Positions 53,503 through 62,128 of a DNA stretch of 64,000 nt are shown in pieces. How positions within the stretch are numbered: the first letter of the stretch is position 1; each line of letters starts with the position of its first letter. Where the stretch lies: positions 1,736,001 to 1,800,000 of the forward strand of contig NZ_FNVQ01000001.1 of the NCBI RefSeq assembly GCF_900108065.1, given 5' to 3'. The notes beneath the pieces were generated by a model, which saw only the letters and a list, made by a program, of their open reading frames with translations, was not told where the DNA came from and did no database searches. The stretch comes from Marinobacterium lutimaris. Its GTDB lineage: Bacteria; Pseudomonadota; Gammaproteobacteria; Pseudomonadales; Balneatricaceae. A program made the position numbers and the translations under genes.

Positions 53503-54708
53503 TTAAACGCTCAGGGTAAGCACCTTGATCGCATTGGAGTCAGTGACCATGCCGCCAACGCGCTTGGTGGTGTAGAAACCCACGTTCGGCTTGTTGGTGT
53601 ACGGATCGCGCAGCACGCGGGTACCGATACGGTCAACAATGGTGTAGCCGCGATTGTAGTTACCGAAGGTCATGGCGTTGGCGTCAGCTGCAACGGCCGG
53701 CACGTCTTCGTTCTCTGCAATGCCATATCCCAGCAGAGTAGACGGCTGATCCAGCTGCAGGCCCGGCTGCCAGATATAGGCGCCGTTGCCATCCTTCAAG
53801 GTACGAACCTTGCCAACGGTCAGCTGGGGCATCATGAACCGAGCACCCCGACGGTAACCGGCTTTCAGGCTATAGATCAGATTAATCAGATCGTCAGCAT
53901 CGAAGTCCCCAGCCACACCGGAGTGCACCTTCTGGATTTCACCAAAGGTGCGGGTTGCATCCGGGTTGGTGGACAGGGTGTATGCCAGAATACCCTTCGG
54001 CTTGTTGGTGCCGTTGCCTGACATGAATGCAGCACCTTCCTGCTGAGCGAACTCATAGGCGACTTCGTCAGTCAGCCACGCTTCAGCATCGAAGAACATG
54101 TCGTCGAGGCTGGTCTGGGTTGCCTGCGGGTTGGCGTAGATTTCACCCATAAAGGCGACGATCTGCGCCAGGGTCGGGGTACCGGTCGCGGAGCGGGCTG
54201 CGGTTTCACCGACCCAGCCTGACGCGGCGCCACCCAGGTTAACCAGTTTCTTGTAGTCGCTGGTGGAGATGCTGATCTGGTTGCACAACTGACGCATCGG
54301 CGACATGTCGCGCTCGACTTCGATCAGGGTGCGGTCCAGCTCTTCCGGCACGGCATAGCCACCATCTGCATCGGTACCGATGCTGAGCGCCTTCTGTTCC
54401 AGTTCGCGCAGACCGTCCTCAGTGCCTTTACGGATGAAGGTACCGAAAGCAGCTTTGTGTTCGACGACTTCCTTGCTCTTGGCACCGGTTACACCAGGGC
54501 GCTTCAGAGCGGCTAATTCATCCTCGAGCTGTTTCTTGTAGGTTTCGTACTCAGACAGCTTTTCGTTCAGGGAGTCGACGGTGCCGGCCAGCTTGGACTT
54601 TTCAGCCTCAATGCCTTCCAGGCGTTTGTCGTTTTTGGATTTGAACTCGTCGAACTTTTTGCCGAACTCTTCAGCAACCTGTTCGATATCTTTCAATTCA
54701 ACAGCCAT
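53503..54708 (-). CDS. HK97-type major capsid protein
   Basis: 401 aa. Residues 1-75 form a charged coiled coil (the delta scaffold domain), then RKGTEDGLREL, LSIGTDADGGYAVPEELD at the usual mature N-region, MSPMRQLCNQISISTSDYKK and the capsid core with GNGTNKPKGILAY and LLGYGIAENEDVP. The protease gene lies 15 bases upstream. Confidence 0.94.
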   Translation of the reverse strand: MAVELKDIEQVAEEFGKKFDEFKSKNDKRLEGIEAEKSKLAGTVDSLNEKLSEYETYKKQLEDELAALKRPGVTGAKSKEVVEHKAAFGTFIRKGTEDGLRELEQKALSIGTDADGGYAVPEELDRTLIEVERDMSPMRQLCNQISISTSDYKKLVNLGGAASGWVGETAARSATGTPTLAQIVAFMGEIYANPQATQTSLDDMFFDAEAWLTDEVAYEFAQQEGAAFMSGNGTNKPKGILAYTLSTNPDATRTFGEIQKVHSGVAGDFDADDLINLIYSLKAGYRRGARFMMPQLTVGKVRTLKDGNGAYIWQPGLQLDQPSTLLGYGIAENEDVPAVAADANAMTFGNYNRGYTIVDRIGTRVLRDPYTNKPNVGFYTTKRVGGMVTDSNAIKVLTLSV

Positions 54709-54723
54709 GATGGTGTCCTCGCG

Positions 54724-55377
54724 TTAGATGCGGTTAATCAGTGATTTCAGGGATTGCAGTGCTTTCTCTTGCTCCGCATCTCGCGGCGCTATTGCGGCGT
54801 AACCCTTGGCCATAAAGGCCTGGGCTTGCGCCTTGCTGAACCCTACCTCTCGCAGGGTTCGCTCAACGTCGGATGGGCGCGGCGTCTCGCCACGCTCCAG
54901 CGCACTTTTGACGTTGGAGATTCGAGCTTCATCGTTGGATGGGAAGGTGACCAGGGAGACCTCCCAGAGGTCGATATCTTTAAGCAGCCAGGCGTCTTTG
55001 GCGCTGTCGTACTCCGAGTCGTTGATCATGTAGCCAATGGAAAGGCCCCCAAGGCTGCCAGCCTTCATGTGAGCATGGGCGCGTTTCGCCAGAGGGTCGT
55101 CATCAATGAGCAGCAGACCTTTGACATAGAGGCCGTGTTCATCCTCTTTCATCTCGGTGTAGACGCCGATTGGCTCCTGCATGTTGTGTTGCCACAGCAG
55201 CGCAGGGAGTCGGCCTTTTTCACTCCAGCTGTCCAGCGTGTTCTTAAATGCGCCGCGAACGACGATGTCGTCGTGACTGTCTTTGTTACCGAAGACGGAT
55301 CCATAGCCTTCGAACTCACCATTTTCGCTGACGGCCTTGATGGTCAGCGGGACGTCAAGACGCTTAGTTGCCAGCAT
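54724..55377 (-). CDS. HK97-type prohead protease
   Basis: 217 aa. Serine protease fold with FEGYGSVFGNKDSHDDIVVRG, LPALLWQHNMQEPIG (catalytic His), and KAGSLGGLSIGYMI (catalytic Ser). Cleaves the capsid scaffold domain. Overlaps the portal end by 14 bases. Confidence 0.92.
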   Translation of the reverse strand: MLATKRLDVPLTIKAVSENGEFEGYGSVFGNKDSHDDIVVRGAFKNTLDSWSEKGRLPALLWQHNMQEPIGVYTEMKEDEHGLYVKGLLLIDDDPLAKRAHAHMKAGSLGGLSIGYMINDSEYDSAKDAWLLKDIDLWEVSLVTFPSNDEARISNVKSALERGETPRPSDVERTLREVGFSKAQAQAFMAKGYAAIAPRDAEQEKALQSLKSLINRI

Positions 55378-56566
55378 TGGTGCTCTCCGGTTTTGTGGTC
55401 ATGTTCGTTGGAGTCAGGTAAATGTCGCCGCCTGCCCGCGGATTGAGGTCTTCCATGTCGCGGCACTCGTTGGGGCTGAGAATGCCCCACTGAATCCCGC
55501 GTCCGTACGATTCGTAGCGGGTCTTTTGGTCACCACGAAGCAGCGCCCCGGCGTTGAATTTCGCGTAATGGGTTGCCCTGTCTTTTGGCTCAAGCAGGCC
55601 AATGCGAACCCGGTGTTCAATGCGCGTCAGATAAGGCACCAGCGAGTAGCTCACAAAGCTCATGGACTGGTGCTCAATGTTGCTGAAGGTGGCCCGGTCA
55701 AGGTTGGCGATCATGTGCGGCGGCACGCGGTAGATGGCGCAGATCTCGTCACGCTGGTATTTGCGTGTTTCCAGGAACTGGCTGTCTTCCTGGTTGAGCG
55801 CGATCGGCTTCCAGTCCAGCCCCATTTCCAGAATCATCGGCTTGTGTGCGTTGGTCAGCCCGGTCTGGTTATCGTTGAACTGCTCTTTCAGGCGCTCGAA
55901 GGCTTTGTCTTCAAGCTTTTGCTCAGTCTGCAGAACACCACTTGTTACCGCTCCGTTCTTGAACAGGCGTGCGCCGTGCTCTTCGGTAGCCAGGCCCAGG
56001 GCGATTGCCTGCCGTGCATAAGCCACCGGGTTCAGCCCGGTCAGCCCGTCGAGTGTCAGTGTGCGGACGTGCCATATCTTTTCCTGAGAGAACGTGTCGG
56101 TTGTACCGTCACGAAAGGTGACCTGGTAACTGACGGACCAGTCATCGTTCAGCTTCGGCTTTACGGCGCCAGGATCGATAGGCAACAGCTCTTTAACCTT
56201 GCCCATGACGGTGACTTTGTAGGCGTAGAAATTGCCGCGCAGGCCAAGGCATGCGATCACGAGCTCCCAGAATTCCTGGGATGTCATGTACCCGTTCGGC
56301 GCGATGGCAAGAAGCTCGTACAGGGGATGATCGACCGCAGGGCGGCGCATATCGCCGGCGTCGCTCATCAGCTTGCATGGCAGCATGCCGACTGACTCTG
56401 AAAGCACCCTGATACAGGCGAACACAGTCACAAGCTGCATCGCTGACTGCGGTGTTACCCGGCGTCCGGTGAACGATTCCGCACCGACGCCCAGGTAGGC
56501 AGCCAGCTTTTCGGGCGTGTCGATGACGTCAGACTTTCGCCCGAATAGCTTGTTGAATATGCCCAT
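55364..56566 (-). CDS. Phage portal protein, HK97 family
   Basis: 400 aa from the ATG at 56564-56566 (MGIFNKLFGRKS), which shares one base with the terminase stop (TAATG). Includes TVFACIRVLSESVGMLPCKLM, QEFWELVIACLGLRGNFYAY and the FSNIEHQSMSFVSYSLVPYL block. Forms the dodecameric portal vertex. Confidence 0.94.
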   Translation of the reverse strand: MGIFNKLFGRKSDVIDTPEKLAAYLGVGAESFTGRRVTPQSAMQLVTVFACIRVLSESVGMLPCKLMSDAGDMRRPAVDHPLYELLAIAPNGYMTSQEFWELVIACLGLRGNFYAYKVTVMGKVKELLPIDPGAVKPKLNDDWSVSYQVTFRDGTTDTFSQEKIWHVRTLTLDGLTGLNPVAYARQAIALGLATEEHGARLFKNGAVTSGVLQTEQKLEDKAFERLKEQFNDNQTGLTNAHKPMILEMGLDWKPIALNQEDSQFLETRKYQRDEICAIYRVPPHMIANLDRATFSNIEHQSMSFVSYSLVPYLTRIEHRVRIGLLEPKDRATHYAKFNAGALLRGDQKTRYESYGRGIQWGILSPNECRDMEDLNPRAGGDIYLTPTNMTTKPESTNAGN

Positions 56567-58278
56567 TAAAGCGTCCTGATTCCGTGTTCGGCGATGTGGT
56601 CGGAGAGGGATGGATCTGTCGGGGCATCGCTGTTGATTGCCCTGCCCAGCGCCATGAGGATCGCGACGATGCCGTCGATCTTGTTCTCGTTGCGCTCTTT
56701 TCGGGGATAGATGTTTTCTTTCGCGTCGGTCTTGGCGACCACGTTGCTGGCCATCCAGGTGAGCACTGGATCTTCCGAGTGCACGAAGCGCTTGCCGGTA
56801 ATGGCGGCTTCCATCTCCCGCATTGGCGGGCTCATGTTCTGAACGGTGTTGCGGTACTCGACTATCTCGGCGCCGTCCTTCATCAACTGGTGCGCCAGCT
56901 GGGTGGCACGCCATGGATCGTATGGCACTTCGATAATCTGGAACAAGCTGGCGAGGTCTTTGACCTCTTCGCGGATCTGATCGAAATCGATCTCCTCGCC
57001 ATCGGTGATGGTGAGGTGTCCGCTGTTCTGCCAGGTCTCATAAGCAGCCCGGTTATTCCCGGCACGCTCGATGGCACCTTCCGGCAGATAGTGCCGACAG
57101 AAGACAATCCACTTGTCCTTCCCGGTTTCCGTTTGGTCTCGGAATAGCAGCGCCACATCGGCAATGTCGGTTTTACTCGCCAGATCTATCGCGGCCCAGC
57201 ACTCGCGCCCAACGAACTGATCGAGCGTCAGGCTTCCATCACCGCAGCTATGCCAGTCGGCCATGTTGAGCCAAGCCGTTCGCGCGCTGACCCAGACGTT
57301 CAGGTGTTTGGTCAGGAATGCGTTGGTTCGACTCGGATACCGGATGGCATCGCGCTGCTGCTTCAGCAGGAATTCATCGAATACCGAAACGCCGTAGTTC
57401 GGGTTTGCCTTCCGGAGTATCGACGGATCTTGCCAGTCATCGTCAGGGTCGATGGTGTAGATGATGGCGAACAGTTCATCGTTCGGCATCACACCGTCGA
57501 GCATCTGCTGCGCCTGGCGCCGCTTGTCGTAACAAGGCCCGGCCAGGTTAAACCCGGCAGTGGTGATGATGAACATCAGACCCTGCTCACGGGCGCCCAT
57601 GCCGGTCAGCATGGTGTCGTATTGCTCGGGCGTATCGTGTTCGTGGTATTCGTCAATCAGCGCACAACTTGGAGAACTACCGTCGCCCGGGTTACCGATC
57701 AGCGGCTCAAAGCGCGATCCATCGGCAGGGCTGCTGATGTTCTTCGCCATGATCTCGATGCCGGCCGCCTGGCGTAACGCCGGTGTTTTCTCGAGCATCA
57801 GCTTGGCGGGCCTGAACACCTCCCAGGCTTGTTTCTCGGTGGTGGCTCCGCAGTACACCTCAGCGCCGTATTCACCATCAGCGCAGAACATGTAGTTGCC
57901 AACCACCGCGGCTATCACGGACTTGCCGTTCTTTCGCGGGATCTCGCAGTAGGCTTCAGTGAACCGGCGCAGGCCTGACTTCTTCCTGAGCCAACCAAAC
58001 ACGCAACTGAAGATGAACAGCTGCCAGGGTTCGAGCTTTATCCGTTCCTGCTTCTGCGCCCACTTGCCTTTTGTGTGCGGGAGAAGCTGACCAAATACAG
58101 CCACCTTCTCGGCTGCATCCTTGTCGAACCGGTACGGGTAGTTCTTCGCCTTCGACTTCTTCAGGTCATCGATGTGACGCTGGCAAGCCTGCCTTACTTC
58201 CTTACAGGCCAGGATTCGGCCAGCCACCACATCACGGGCGTACTTGTTTGCCGCATTGACGTTTGGGTAGCTGGCCAT
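56566..58278 (-). CDS. Terminase large subunit
   Basis: 570 aa. ATPase motor with PRKNGKSVIAAVVG (Walker A variant), CALIDEYHEHD (Walker B), then a C-terminal nuclease (AAIDLASKTDIADVAL carries the first acidic residues). Fits HK97-type cos or headful packaging motors; adjacent HNH supports cos. Confidence 0.94.
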   Translation of the reverse strand: MASYPNVNAANKYARDVVAGRILACKEVRQACQRHIDDLKKSKAKNYPYRFDKDAAEKVAVFGQLLPHTKGKWAQKQERIKLEPWQLFIFSCVFGWLRKKSGLRRFTEAYCEIPRKNGKSVIAAVVGNYMFCADGEYGAEVYCGATTEKQAWEVFRPAKLMLEKTPALRQAAGIEIMAKNISSPADGSRFEPLIGNPGDGSSPSCALIDEYHEHDTPEQYDTMLTGMGAREQGLMFIITTAGFNLAGPCYDKRRQAQQMLDGVMPNDELFAIIYTIDPDDDWQDPSILRKANPNYGVSVFDEFLLKQQRDAIRYPSRTNAFLTKHLNVWVSARTAWLNMADWHSCGDGSLTLDQFVGRECWAAIDLASKTDIADVALLFRDQTETGKDKWIVFCRHYLPEGAIERAGNNRAAYETWQNSGHLTITDGEEIDFDQIREEVKDLASLFQIIEVPYDPWRATQLAHQLMKDGAEIVEYRNTVQNMSPPMREMEAAITGKRFVHSEDPVLTWMASNVVAKTDAKENIYPRKERNENKIDGIVAILMALGRAINSDAPTDPSLSDHIAEHGIRTL

Positions 58279-58288
58279 CGCATCTCAC

Positions 58289-58762
58289 TTATCCCTTCTT
58301 TTTCCCAAGCAGCGCGGCAAATGGGTTTTCTTCTTCGGCACCGGGAACAGCAAGTCGCGCACGACTGGCCGGATCCAGCCCGAGCGCTGAACCGAACATC
58401 GCCATTTGTTTGAGCGACTCGTTGATCACCGTCGCAGCGGGGTTCTTTACTGGCCCCCCGGTAGCGCCTTCAACAACCGGGCCTTCTTTCGCGTAGTGCT
58501 CTTCCGCATCACGCCAGCGACTGTAAGCTGAACAAAAGGCCTCCAGATTATGGAGATCCGTGGCCGTCAAAATCTTTGAGCCGACCAGCCACTCAGCCAG
58601 GTGTTCCCATGCTTCGGCGCCTCTTTCGCTCAACCAGCAGGGAGCAACCGGAACTTTCTTGAGAGCATCCACTTTGGGCTCATCCTTGTTCGTGGAACGC
58701 TTGCCGGCGTTGCCCTGCAGCAGCTTGAGCTCCGTCGGTTTTGGCTTTCTTCCGCGTGTCAT
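58289..58762 (-). CDS. Terminase small subunit, P27 family
   Basis: 157 aa. Start MTRGRKPKPTELKLLQGNAG is diagnostic of the P27 family; helical centre with TDLHNLEAFCSAYSRWRDAE. Lies 10 bases before the large subunit. Confidence 0.93.
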   Translation of the reverse strand: MTRGRKPKPTELKLLQGNAGKRSTNKDEPKVDALKKVPVAPCWLSERGAEAWEHLAEWLVGSKILTATDLHNLEAFCSAYSRWRDAEEHYAKEGPVVEGATGGPVKNPAATVINESLKQMAMFGSALGLDPASRARLAVPGAEEENPFAALLGKKKG

Positions 58763-58873
58763 AGATGAGAACCATTCGCGCCGGATTTAATTTTCAATTT
58801 CGCGGCGATAAAAATTCGACTTGGGCGGCGGTGTCCGAGCTCACAACTCTCAGAGATTTACCCCGCCCCTCCC
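58763..58873. other. Candidate cos (packaging) region
   Basis: Only sizable gap between the lysis/HNH and terminase genes. It contains AT-rich then GC-rich dyads (CGCGCCGG with TTCGCGGCG) and the C-rich tract CCCCGCCCCTCCCC near 58862-58875, resembling cos flanks of HNH-type phages. No nick position can be read. Inference from location. Confidence 0.45.
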
Positions 58874-59068
58874 CTATGCACCAGGGTGGTGCTTATCGGA
58901 CGGCTTGGCCTTTGTCCGCCCCACTTTCACACCGCGGTCGATCATGGCCTTCACTTTCGTCCAGTTCGGATCGAGCCCGGTCAGCCTGGCGGTGATGATC
59001 ACGCCGTATATGTACCACCTCAACCACCAGGAGATGCGCACCTCAAGAACCAGCTTGCTTGCGGCCAT
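58874..59068 (-). CDS. 64-aa membrane-associated phage protein, unknown
   Basis: Start at 59068 (MAASKLVLEVRISWWLRWYI) inside the end of the HNH gene; a longer frame upstream only mirrors HNH. One hydrophobic, Trp-rich segment (residues 13-30) and a basic tail. Not recognised. Confidence 0.55.
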   Translation of the reverse strand: MAASKLVLEVRISWWLRWYIYGVIITARLTGLDPNWTKVKAMIDRGVKVGRTKAKPSDKHHPGA

Positions 59069-59405
59069 GGGCTGCTTCCTTCTGGGTCTTGGCGTCGTGG
59101 CACGGCTTGCAGATCGCCTCCAGGTTGTGGTCGTCGTCGGTGCCGCCTGATTGTTTGTTGATGATGTGGTCAACATGAACCGCGGGGGTTGTTCTGCCTG
59201 CTCGCTTGCACGGCTGGCACAGCCACCTGTCCCGCTTCATGATCGCGTCTCGCTTGCGGCGCCAAGGACGGCCTCCACGGCCTGAACCTTTACGACTGGC
59301 GAACGGCTTATGCAGGTGTTCGTGCTCTTCGCAGTAGCCGTGTGCGGCGGTTGTCTTGCCTGAGCATGCTGGCGCTCGGCACGGGCGTGGTGGTTTACTC
59401 GGCAT
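59043..59405 (-). CDS. HNH endonuclease next to terminase
   Basis: 120 aa. CRAPACSG and CEEH are possible zinc ligands, then the HNH core DRWLCQPCKRAG, HVDHIINKQSGG and HNLEAICKPCHDAKT. In HK97-like phages such a nuclease is needed with terminase for cos cutting. Confidence 0.92.
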   Translation of the reverse strand: MPSKPPRPCRAPACSGKTTAAHGYCEEHEHLHKPFASRKGSGRGGRPWRRKRDAIMKRDRWLCQPCKRAGRTTPAVHVDHIINKQSGGTDDDHNLEAICKPCHDAKTQKEAAHGRKQAGS

Positions 59406-59883
59406 TACCCCACTCCTTAACGCTCACTCGGTCAGCATTGCACTCTTGGAAGAACTGCTCGGCAGCGGCGATGTACTCTCCATACGTGGGCCGAGGTCTG
59501 GTAACGGTAGCGGATCCGTCCAGATTCTCGGGACTGGTTCCCGTCGAACCTGAGGCACGGTCTCTGAACCGAAACAGCCGGAGAGCAGCAGACTGAGGAA
59601 TAGGAGTGTTGAGGCAGTCGTTATCCGACCTGGCCGCTGCCAACTGTTCAGCGAGCGCATCGGCTTCCTGCTCAATCCATTGGCGATCGCGAGCGGTCGC
59701 AGCCAGCATCTGATCTGTCTGATCATACCGCGCGCGCTCCTCTCGGATAGTGTTGCTCAGATGGGTGATTGCCTGGTTGGCCTGATTAAGGTCAGACGAC
59801 AAGCTCACAGCTTTGTAGACAAAGAACCCGAGCCCAACAACAAGCGCAACAAAGATCGTTGTGATCGCAGTTCGGGCAGACAC
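59395..59883 (-). CDS. Inner-membrane spanin, Rz-like
   Basis: 162 aa with one N-terminal membrane segment (ITTIFVALVVGLGFFVYKAV) and a long coiled-coil periplasmic part (LNQANQAITHLSNTIREERA). It overlaps the HNH start by 11 bases and carries the Rz1 frame inside it, the typical spanin layout. Confidence 0.85.
   Translation of the reverse strand: MSARTAITTIFVALVVGLGFFVYKAVSLSSDLNQANQAITHLSNTIREERARYDQTDQMLAATARDRQWIEQEADALAEQLAAARSDNDCLNTPIPQSAALRLFRFRDRASGSTGTSPENLDGSATVTRPRPTYGEYIAAAEQFFQECNADRVSVKEWGNAE
59424..59660 (-). CDS. Outer-membrane spanin lipoprotein, Rz1-like, embedded in Rz
   Basis: In another frame inside Rz an ORF starting near 59660 (MRSLNSWQRPGR) has a lipoprotein signal with lipobox LLLSGC and a short Pro-rich mature part (VPQVRREPVPRIW, PLPLPDLGP). 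These are the marks of Rz1 o-spanins. Exact start uncertain. Confidence 0.8.
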   Translation of the reverse strand: MRSLNSWQRPGRITTASTLLFLSLLLSGCFGSETVPQVRREPVPRIWTDPLPLPDLGPRMESTSPLPSSSSKSAMLTE

Positions 59884-60164
59884 TACTCTGCGTCCATCTC
59901 GTTCGGATCAAGGCCCGCGTCATACATCTCAGCGCGGCGGGCATCTTCCCGGCGCTTGTAGTACCAGGTCATGAATGTGGTGATGCCAGCGAACAACACA
60001 CCGAAAGCGCCGGCGTTATCGTTGAGCGCCTGAAGAAACCAGTCGCCTACAACCAAGGTACCTGACGCGAGATACGCAATGATCGCCCAGACCTTGGTGG
60101 CGATGGGCTCGATGTAACGGTCCAGATCCACCACTGGCTCCTTAGATTTTCGTGTTCGCATCAT
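59883..60164 (-). CDS. Holin
   Basis: 93 aa with two membrane segments (about 25-45 and 50-70), a charged N-terminus (RTRKSKEPVVD) and a basic/acidic tail (YYKRREDARRAEM). Position between endolysin and spanins supports holin. Second Met at 60161 could give a dual start. Confidence 0.78.
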   Translation of the reverse strand: MMRTRKSKEPVVDLDRYIEPIATKVWAIIAYLASGTLVVGDWFLQALNDNAGAFGVLFAGITTFMTWYYKRREDARRAEMYDAGLDPNEMDAE

Positions 60165-60612
60165 TCAGACCCGACAAGCACAGTTCGCGCTCTTCAGCGC
60201 GACGCTTCACCAGCCCTGGCAGTTTGATCCCCTTCGCATAGACCCAACGTGTCAGCTCGTTGCATGCGCCCCGATGATCTCCGGCATTCAGTTTCCGCAG
60301 CAAGGTGCTGCTTTTAAAAGCACCAGTGCCGACGTTGTAGGCAAAGGATGTATATGCCGCTTGTTCCTCATGCGATAGCGGGACAGCAACGCTGTTGCTT
60401 ACCGCTAAACCAAACCGTATCGCTTCATCCAGCAGCAACGCATCGCATCGTTCAGGAGTCGTGGTATCGCCAATTTCTACCCCGTAGGTATAACCGAAGC
60501 AGATGGTAGGAACGCCAACAGGGTCTAAATACGCAACAGTGCGCATCCCCTCGAAGCTGGCTAATGCCGACAACACCAATGCCAGCCATGTCTTTTTGCT
60601 TGGACTGGTCAT
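60142..60612 (-). CDS. Endolysin, GH24 lysozyme with N-terminal signal-anchor
   Basis: 156 aa. Catalytic triad spacing E-8-D-5-T is seen in FEGMRTVAYLDPVGVPTICFGYT split as EGMRTVAYLD and PVGVPT. The first 20 residues (TWLALVLSALASF) are a weakly hydrophobic segment like SAR endolysins, which export without holin and become active on release. Holin overlaps its end by 23 bases. Confidence 0.9.
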   Translation of the reverse strand: MTSPSKKTWLALVLSALASFEGMRTVAYLDPVGVPTICFGYTYGVEIGDTTTPERCDALLLDEAIRFGLAVSNSVAVPLSHEEQAAYTSFAYNVGTGAFKSSTLLRKLNAGDHRGACNELTRWVYAKGIKLPGLVKRRAEERELCLSGLNDANTKI

Positions 60613-60830
60613 GATGAGCCTGTAATTGAAGATGGCACTCTCGCAGAGCCCGCGCCCAATCCACCGCTGTTGATGGCAGTTTCAAGAGTCATTCGTTTAG
60701 ATGGCTGCGGGGATTCCTCGCACTTACGTTCATCAACAGAACAAAGTGGTCAAGGGTCAGTACAACATGCTGCACACATCCCCTTATCGCCGACTGAAAA
60801 TGGCACGCATGCATGAGGTTTCAGGCAACA

Positions 60831-60853
60831 AAAAACCCCGCCGAGGCGAGGTT
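60831..60853 (-). terminator. Terminator between the candidate late regulator and lysis genes
   Basis: AACCTCGCC pairs with GGCGGGGTT (one U-G) and runs into TTTTTTG on the minus strand. It lies downstream of the LexA boxes and upstream of the lysozyme, the place of lambda tR'. The rest of the gap 60613-60969 shows no gene. Confidence 0.75.
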
Positions 60854-60923
60854 CTTTGGTTTGCGGTCACTAAGACCAAGATAACTGCAATGTAGCTTTC
60901 CCCCCGGAGATAATCAAGGGGTT

Positions 60924-60960
60924 TGCTGTATAAATTTACATGCTGTTCAAAAGTACAGTA
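60924..60960. promoter_or_regulatory. Two adjoining LexA (SOS) boxes at the late promoter position
   Basis: Box A, 60941-60960: TGCTGTTCAAAAGTACAGTA, a full CTGT-N8-ACAG match. Box B, 60924-60943: CTGT-ATAAATTT-ACAT, one base from consensus. They are 17 bases apart centre to centre. They lie 10 bases past the candidate late-regulator stop and before tR', so LexA would silence the lysis and virion operon directly. Confidence 0.75.
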
Positions 60961-60969
60961 TTAACAGCT

Positions 60970-61524
60970 TCACCCCATCGCCAGAGCACCGGCGTTAAGC
61001 TCAGTTTTAATCGCCTCATAATCATCCAGCGCCAGGAGTTCGAGAGCGACGATCTCGCGCGCCTTGGTCAAGCGACCCTCGTAGGCCTTCAGCGTCAAGC
61101 CGAAGTGCGCAGCGATCTGTGGCTGGGTCCAGTCGCGATAATATTCGTTGGCCAGAATGGCTACGGTATAGCGATCGGGCACCTTTCCTTTCGCCAGTAC
61201 AAATTGAAAACCGGAGCAACGAACACAGCAGTGATCATCATGAGCTACGCCGCGGCAGTCAGGACAAACGCTCGGGCGGCCAAACATGAAAATCGCCCGC
61301 TCGAACAGCGCATGCTGCTCACGAACAAAGAGGCTTTCATAGATCGCCTTATCGTTTGAGCGATCCATACCCGAACGCTCAGGAAGAAAGCCTTTGTGAT
61401 CACGCCACACCTGGATTGAATTCGGCTGGTGCCAGCCTGCAGGATCCGGCCCCTGCCTGACCCAACCGACATAAACCTCGACCAGCTTATTGATCCGTGC
61501 TCGCAGTGATTCTTCGATCGCCAT
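60970..61524 (-). CDS. Candidate late-gene regulator (Q-like) with zinc-finger segment
   Basis: 184 aa. Central Cys/His set CPDCRGVAHDDHCCVRCSG and a C-terminal HTH-like helix pair (WTQPQIAAHFGLTLKAYEGR). Its place, directly before the late promoter, terminator and lysis genes, is that of antiterminator Q. No firm family match from sequence alone. Confidence 0.6.
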   Translation of the reverse strand: MAIEESLRARINKLVEVYVGWVRQGPDPAGWHQPNSIQVWRDHKGFLPERSGMDRSNDKAIYESLFVREQHALFERAIFMFGRPSVCPDCRGVAHDDHCCVRCSGFQFVLAKGKVPDRYTVAILANEYYRDWTQPQIAAHFGLTLKAYEGRLTKAREIVALELLALDDYEAIKTELNAGALAMG

Positions 61525-61542
61525 ACTTCCTCCCCGTCCGCC

Positions 61543-61824
61543 TTAGGAATACTGATCAAGCACCCATTCATCCCAATCAAAATCGCATTCGTCATCGGTC
61601 CGACAGCACTCCACAACCTGCCCGCACTCAGGGCAGCAAGGCTCAAGAACCAAAACTTTTGTACCGGGCGGGAATCGCTTCGCATCGAGCGTAAGGATGT
61701 CCAAAAAGTCACCATCCATATCGCCCTCGCAGTACGTTCGCCACTGTGGCCGCATTTGGTCCGCGTTTTCACCGGCATAAAGGTCCGGCCTCATTTCGGC
61801 TTGCATCGTCTGGCTATGGCTCAT
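61543..61824 (-). CDS. Small phage protein with CxxC pairs
   Basis: 93 aa from the ATG at 61824 with GAGG upstream (10 codons before it in the open frame are unlikely). Contains EPCCPECGQVVECCRTDDECD, split over residues 65-85, a probable metal-binding knot. Unknown function. Confidence 0.6.
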   Translation of the reverse strand: MSHSQTMQAEMRPDLYAGENADQMRPQWRTYCEGDMDGDFLDILTLDAKRFPPGTKVLVLEPCCPECGQVVECCRTDDECDFDWDEWVLDQYS

Positions 61825-61834
61825 CAGAACATCC

Positions 61835-62128
61835 TCAATCAATCTTGCTGCCAAGGTGCAGAGTTGATGACCTCAGCTTGCGGTTTTCCGACTCCAGTTC
61901 ACTGTTCCGGCGGTCAAGGCTGTGCGCCAGTCGGGCTAGAATGTCGTTCGCCTGGTCTTCAGGGATCGGGTCGCCGTTCGGCATCTGCCACCCGAGCGCA
62001 TTACAGGCCGCGCAGGTGTACTCATGGACGGCACCCTGCCCGACGCCACCATTGCAGCTGGTGCAGGGCTTCAGCCCCGGGTGTTTGATCACCAGGTCCG
62101 GCCCCACCTTCTTAGCGACTCGCGACAT
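61835..62128 (-). CDS. DnaJ-like zinc-finger small phage protein
   Basis: 97 aa. CTSCNGGVGQGAVHEYTCAAC resembles one DnaJ CxxCxGxG unit in two parts, then a helical tail (DILARLAHSLDRRNSELES). Overlaps the resolvase end by 17 bases. Confidence 0.65.
   Translation of the reverse strand: MSRVAKKVGPDLVIKHPGLKPCTSCNGGVGQGAVHEYTCAACNALGWQMPNGDPIPEDQANDILARLAHSLDRRNSELESENRKLRSSTLHLGSKID

Noticed and set aside
55364-56914. 516-codon form of the portal protein
   Set aside because: The first 116 codons lie inside terminase in another frame and read as Arg/His-rich noise; the TAATG junction marks the true start.
60701-60895. 64-codon plus-strand frame in the late promoter region
   Set aside because: It runs through the terminator, lacks conserved pattern and is antisense to the late leader.
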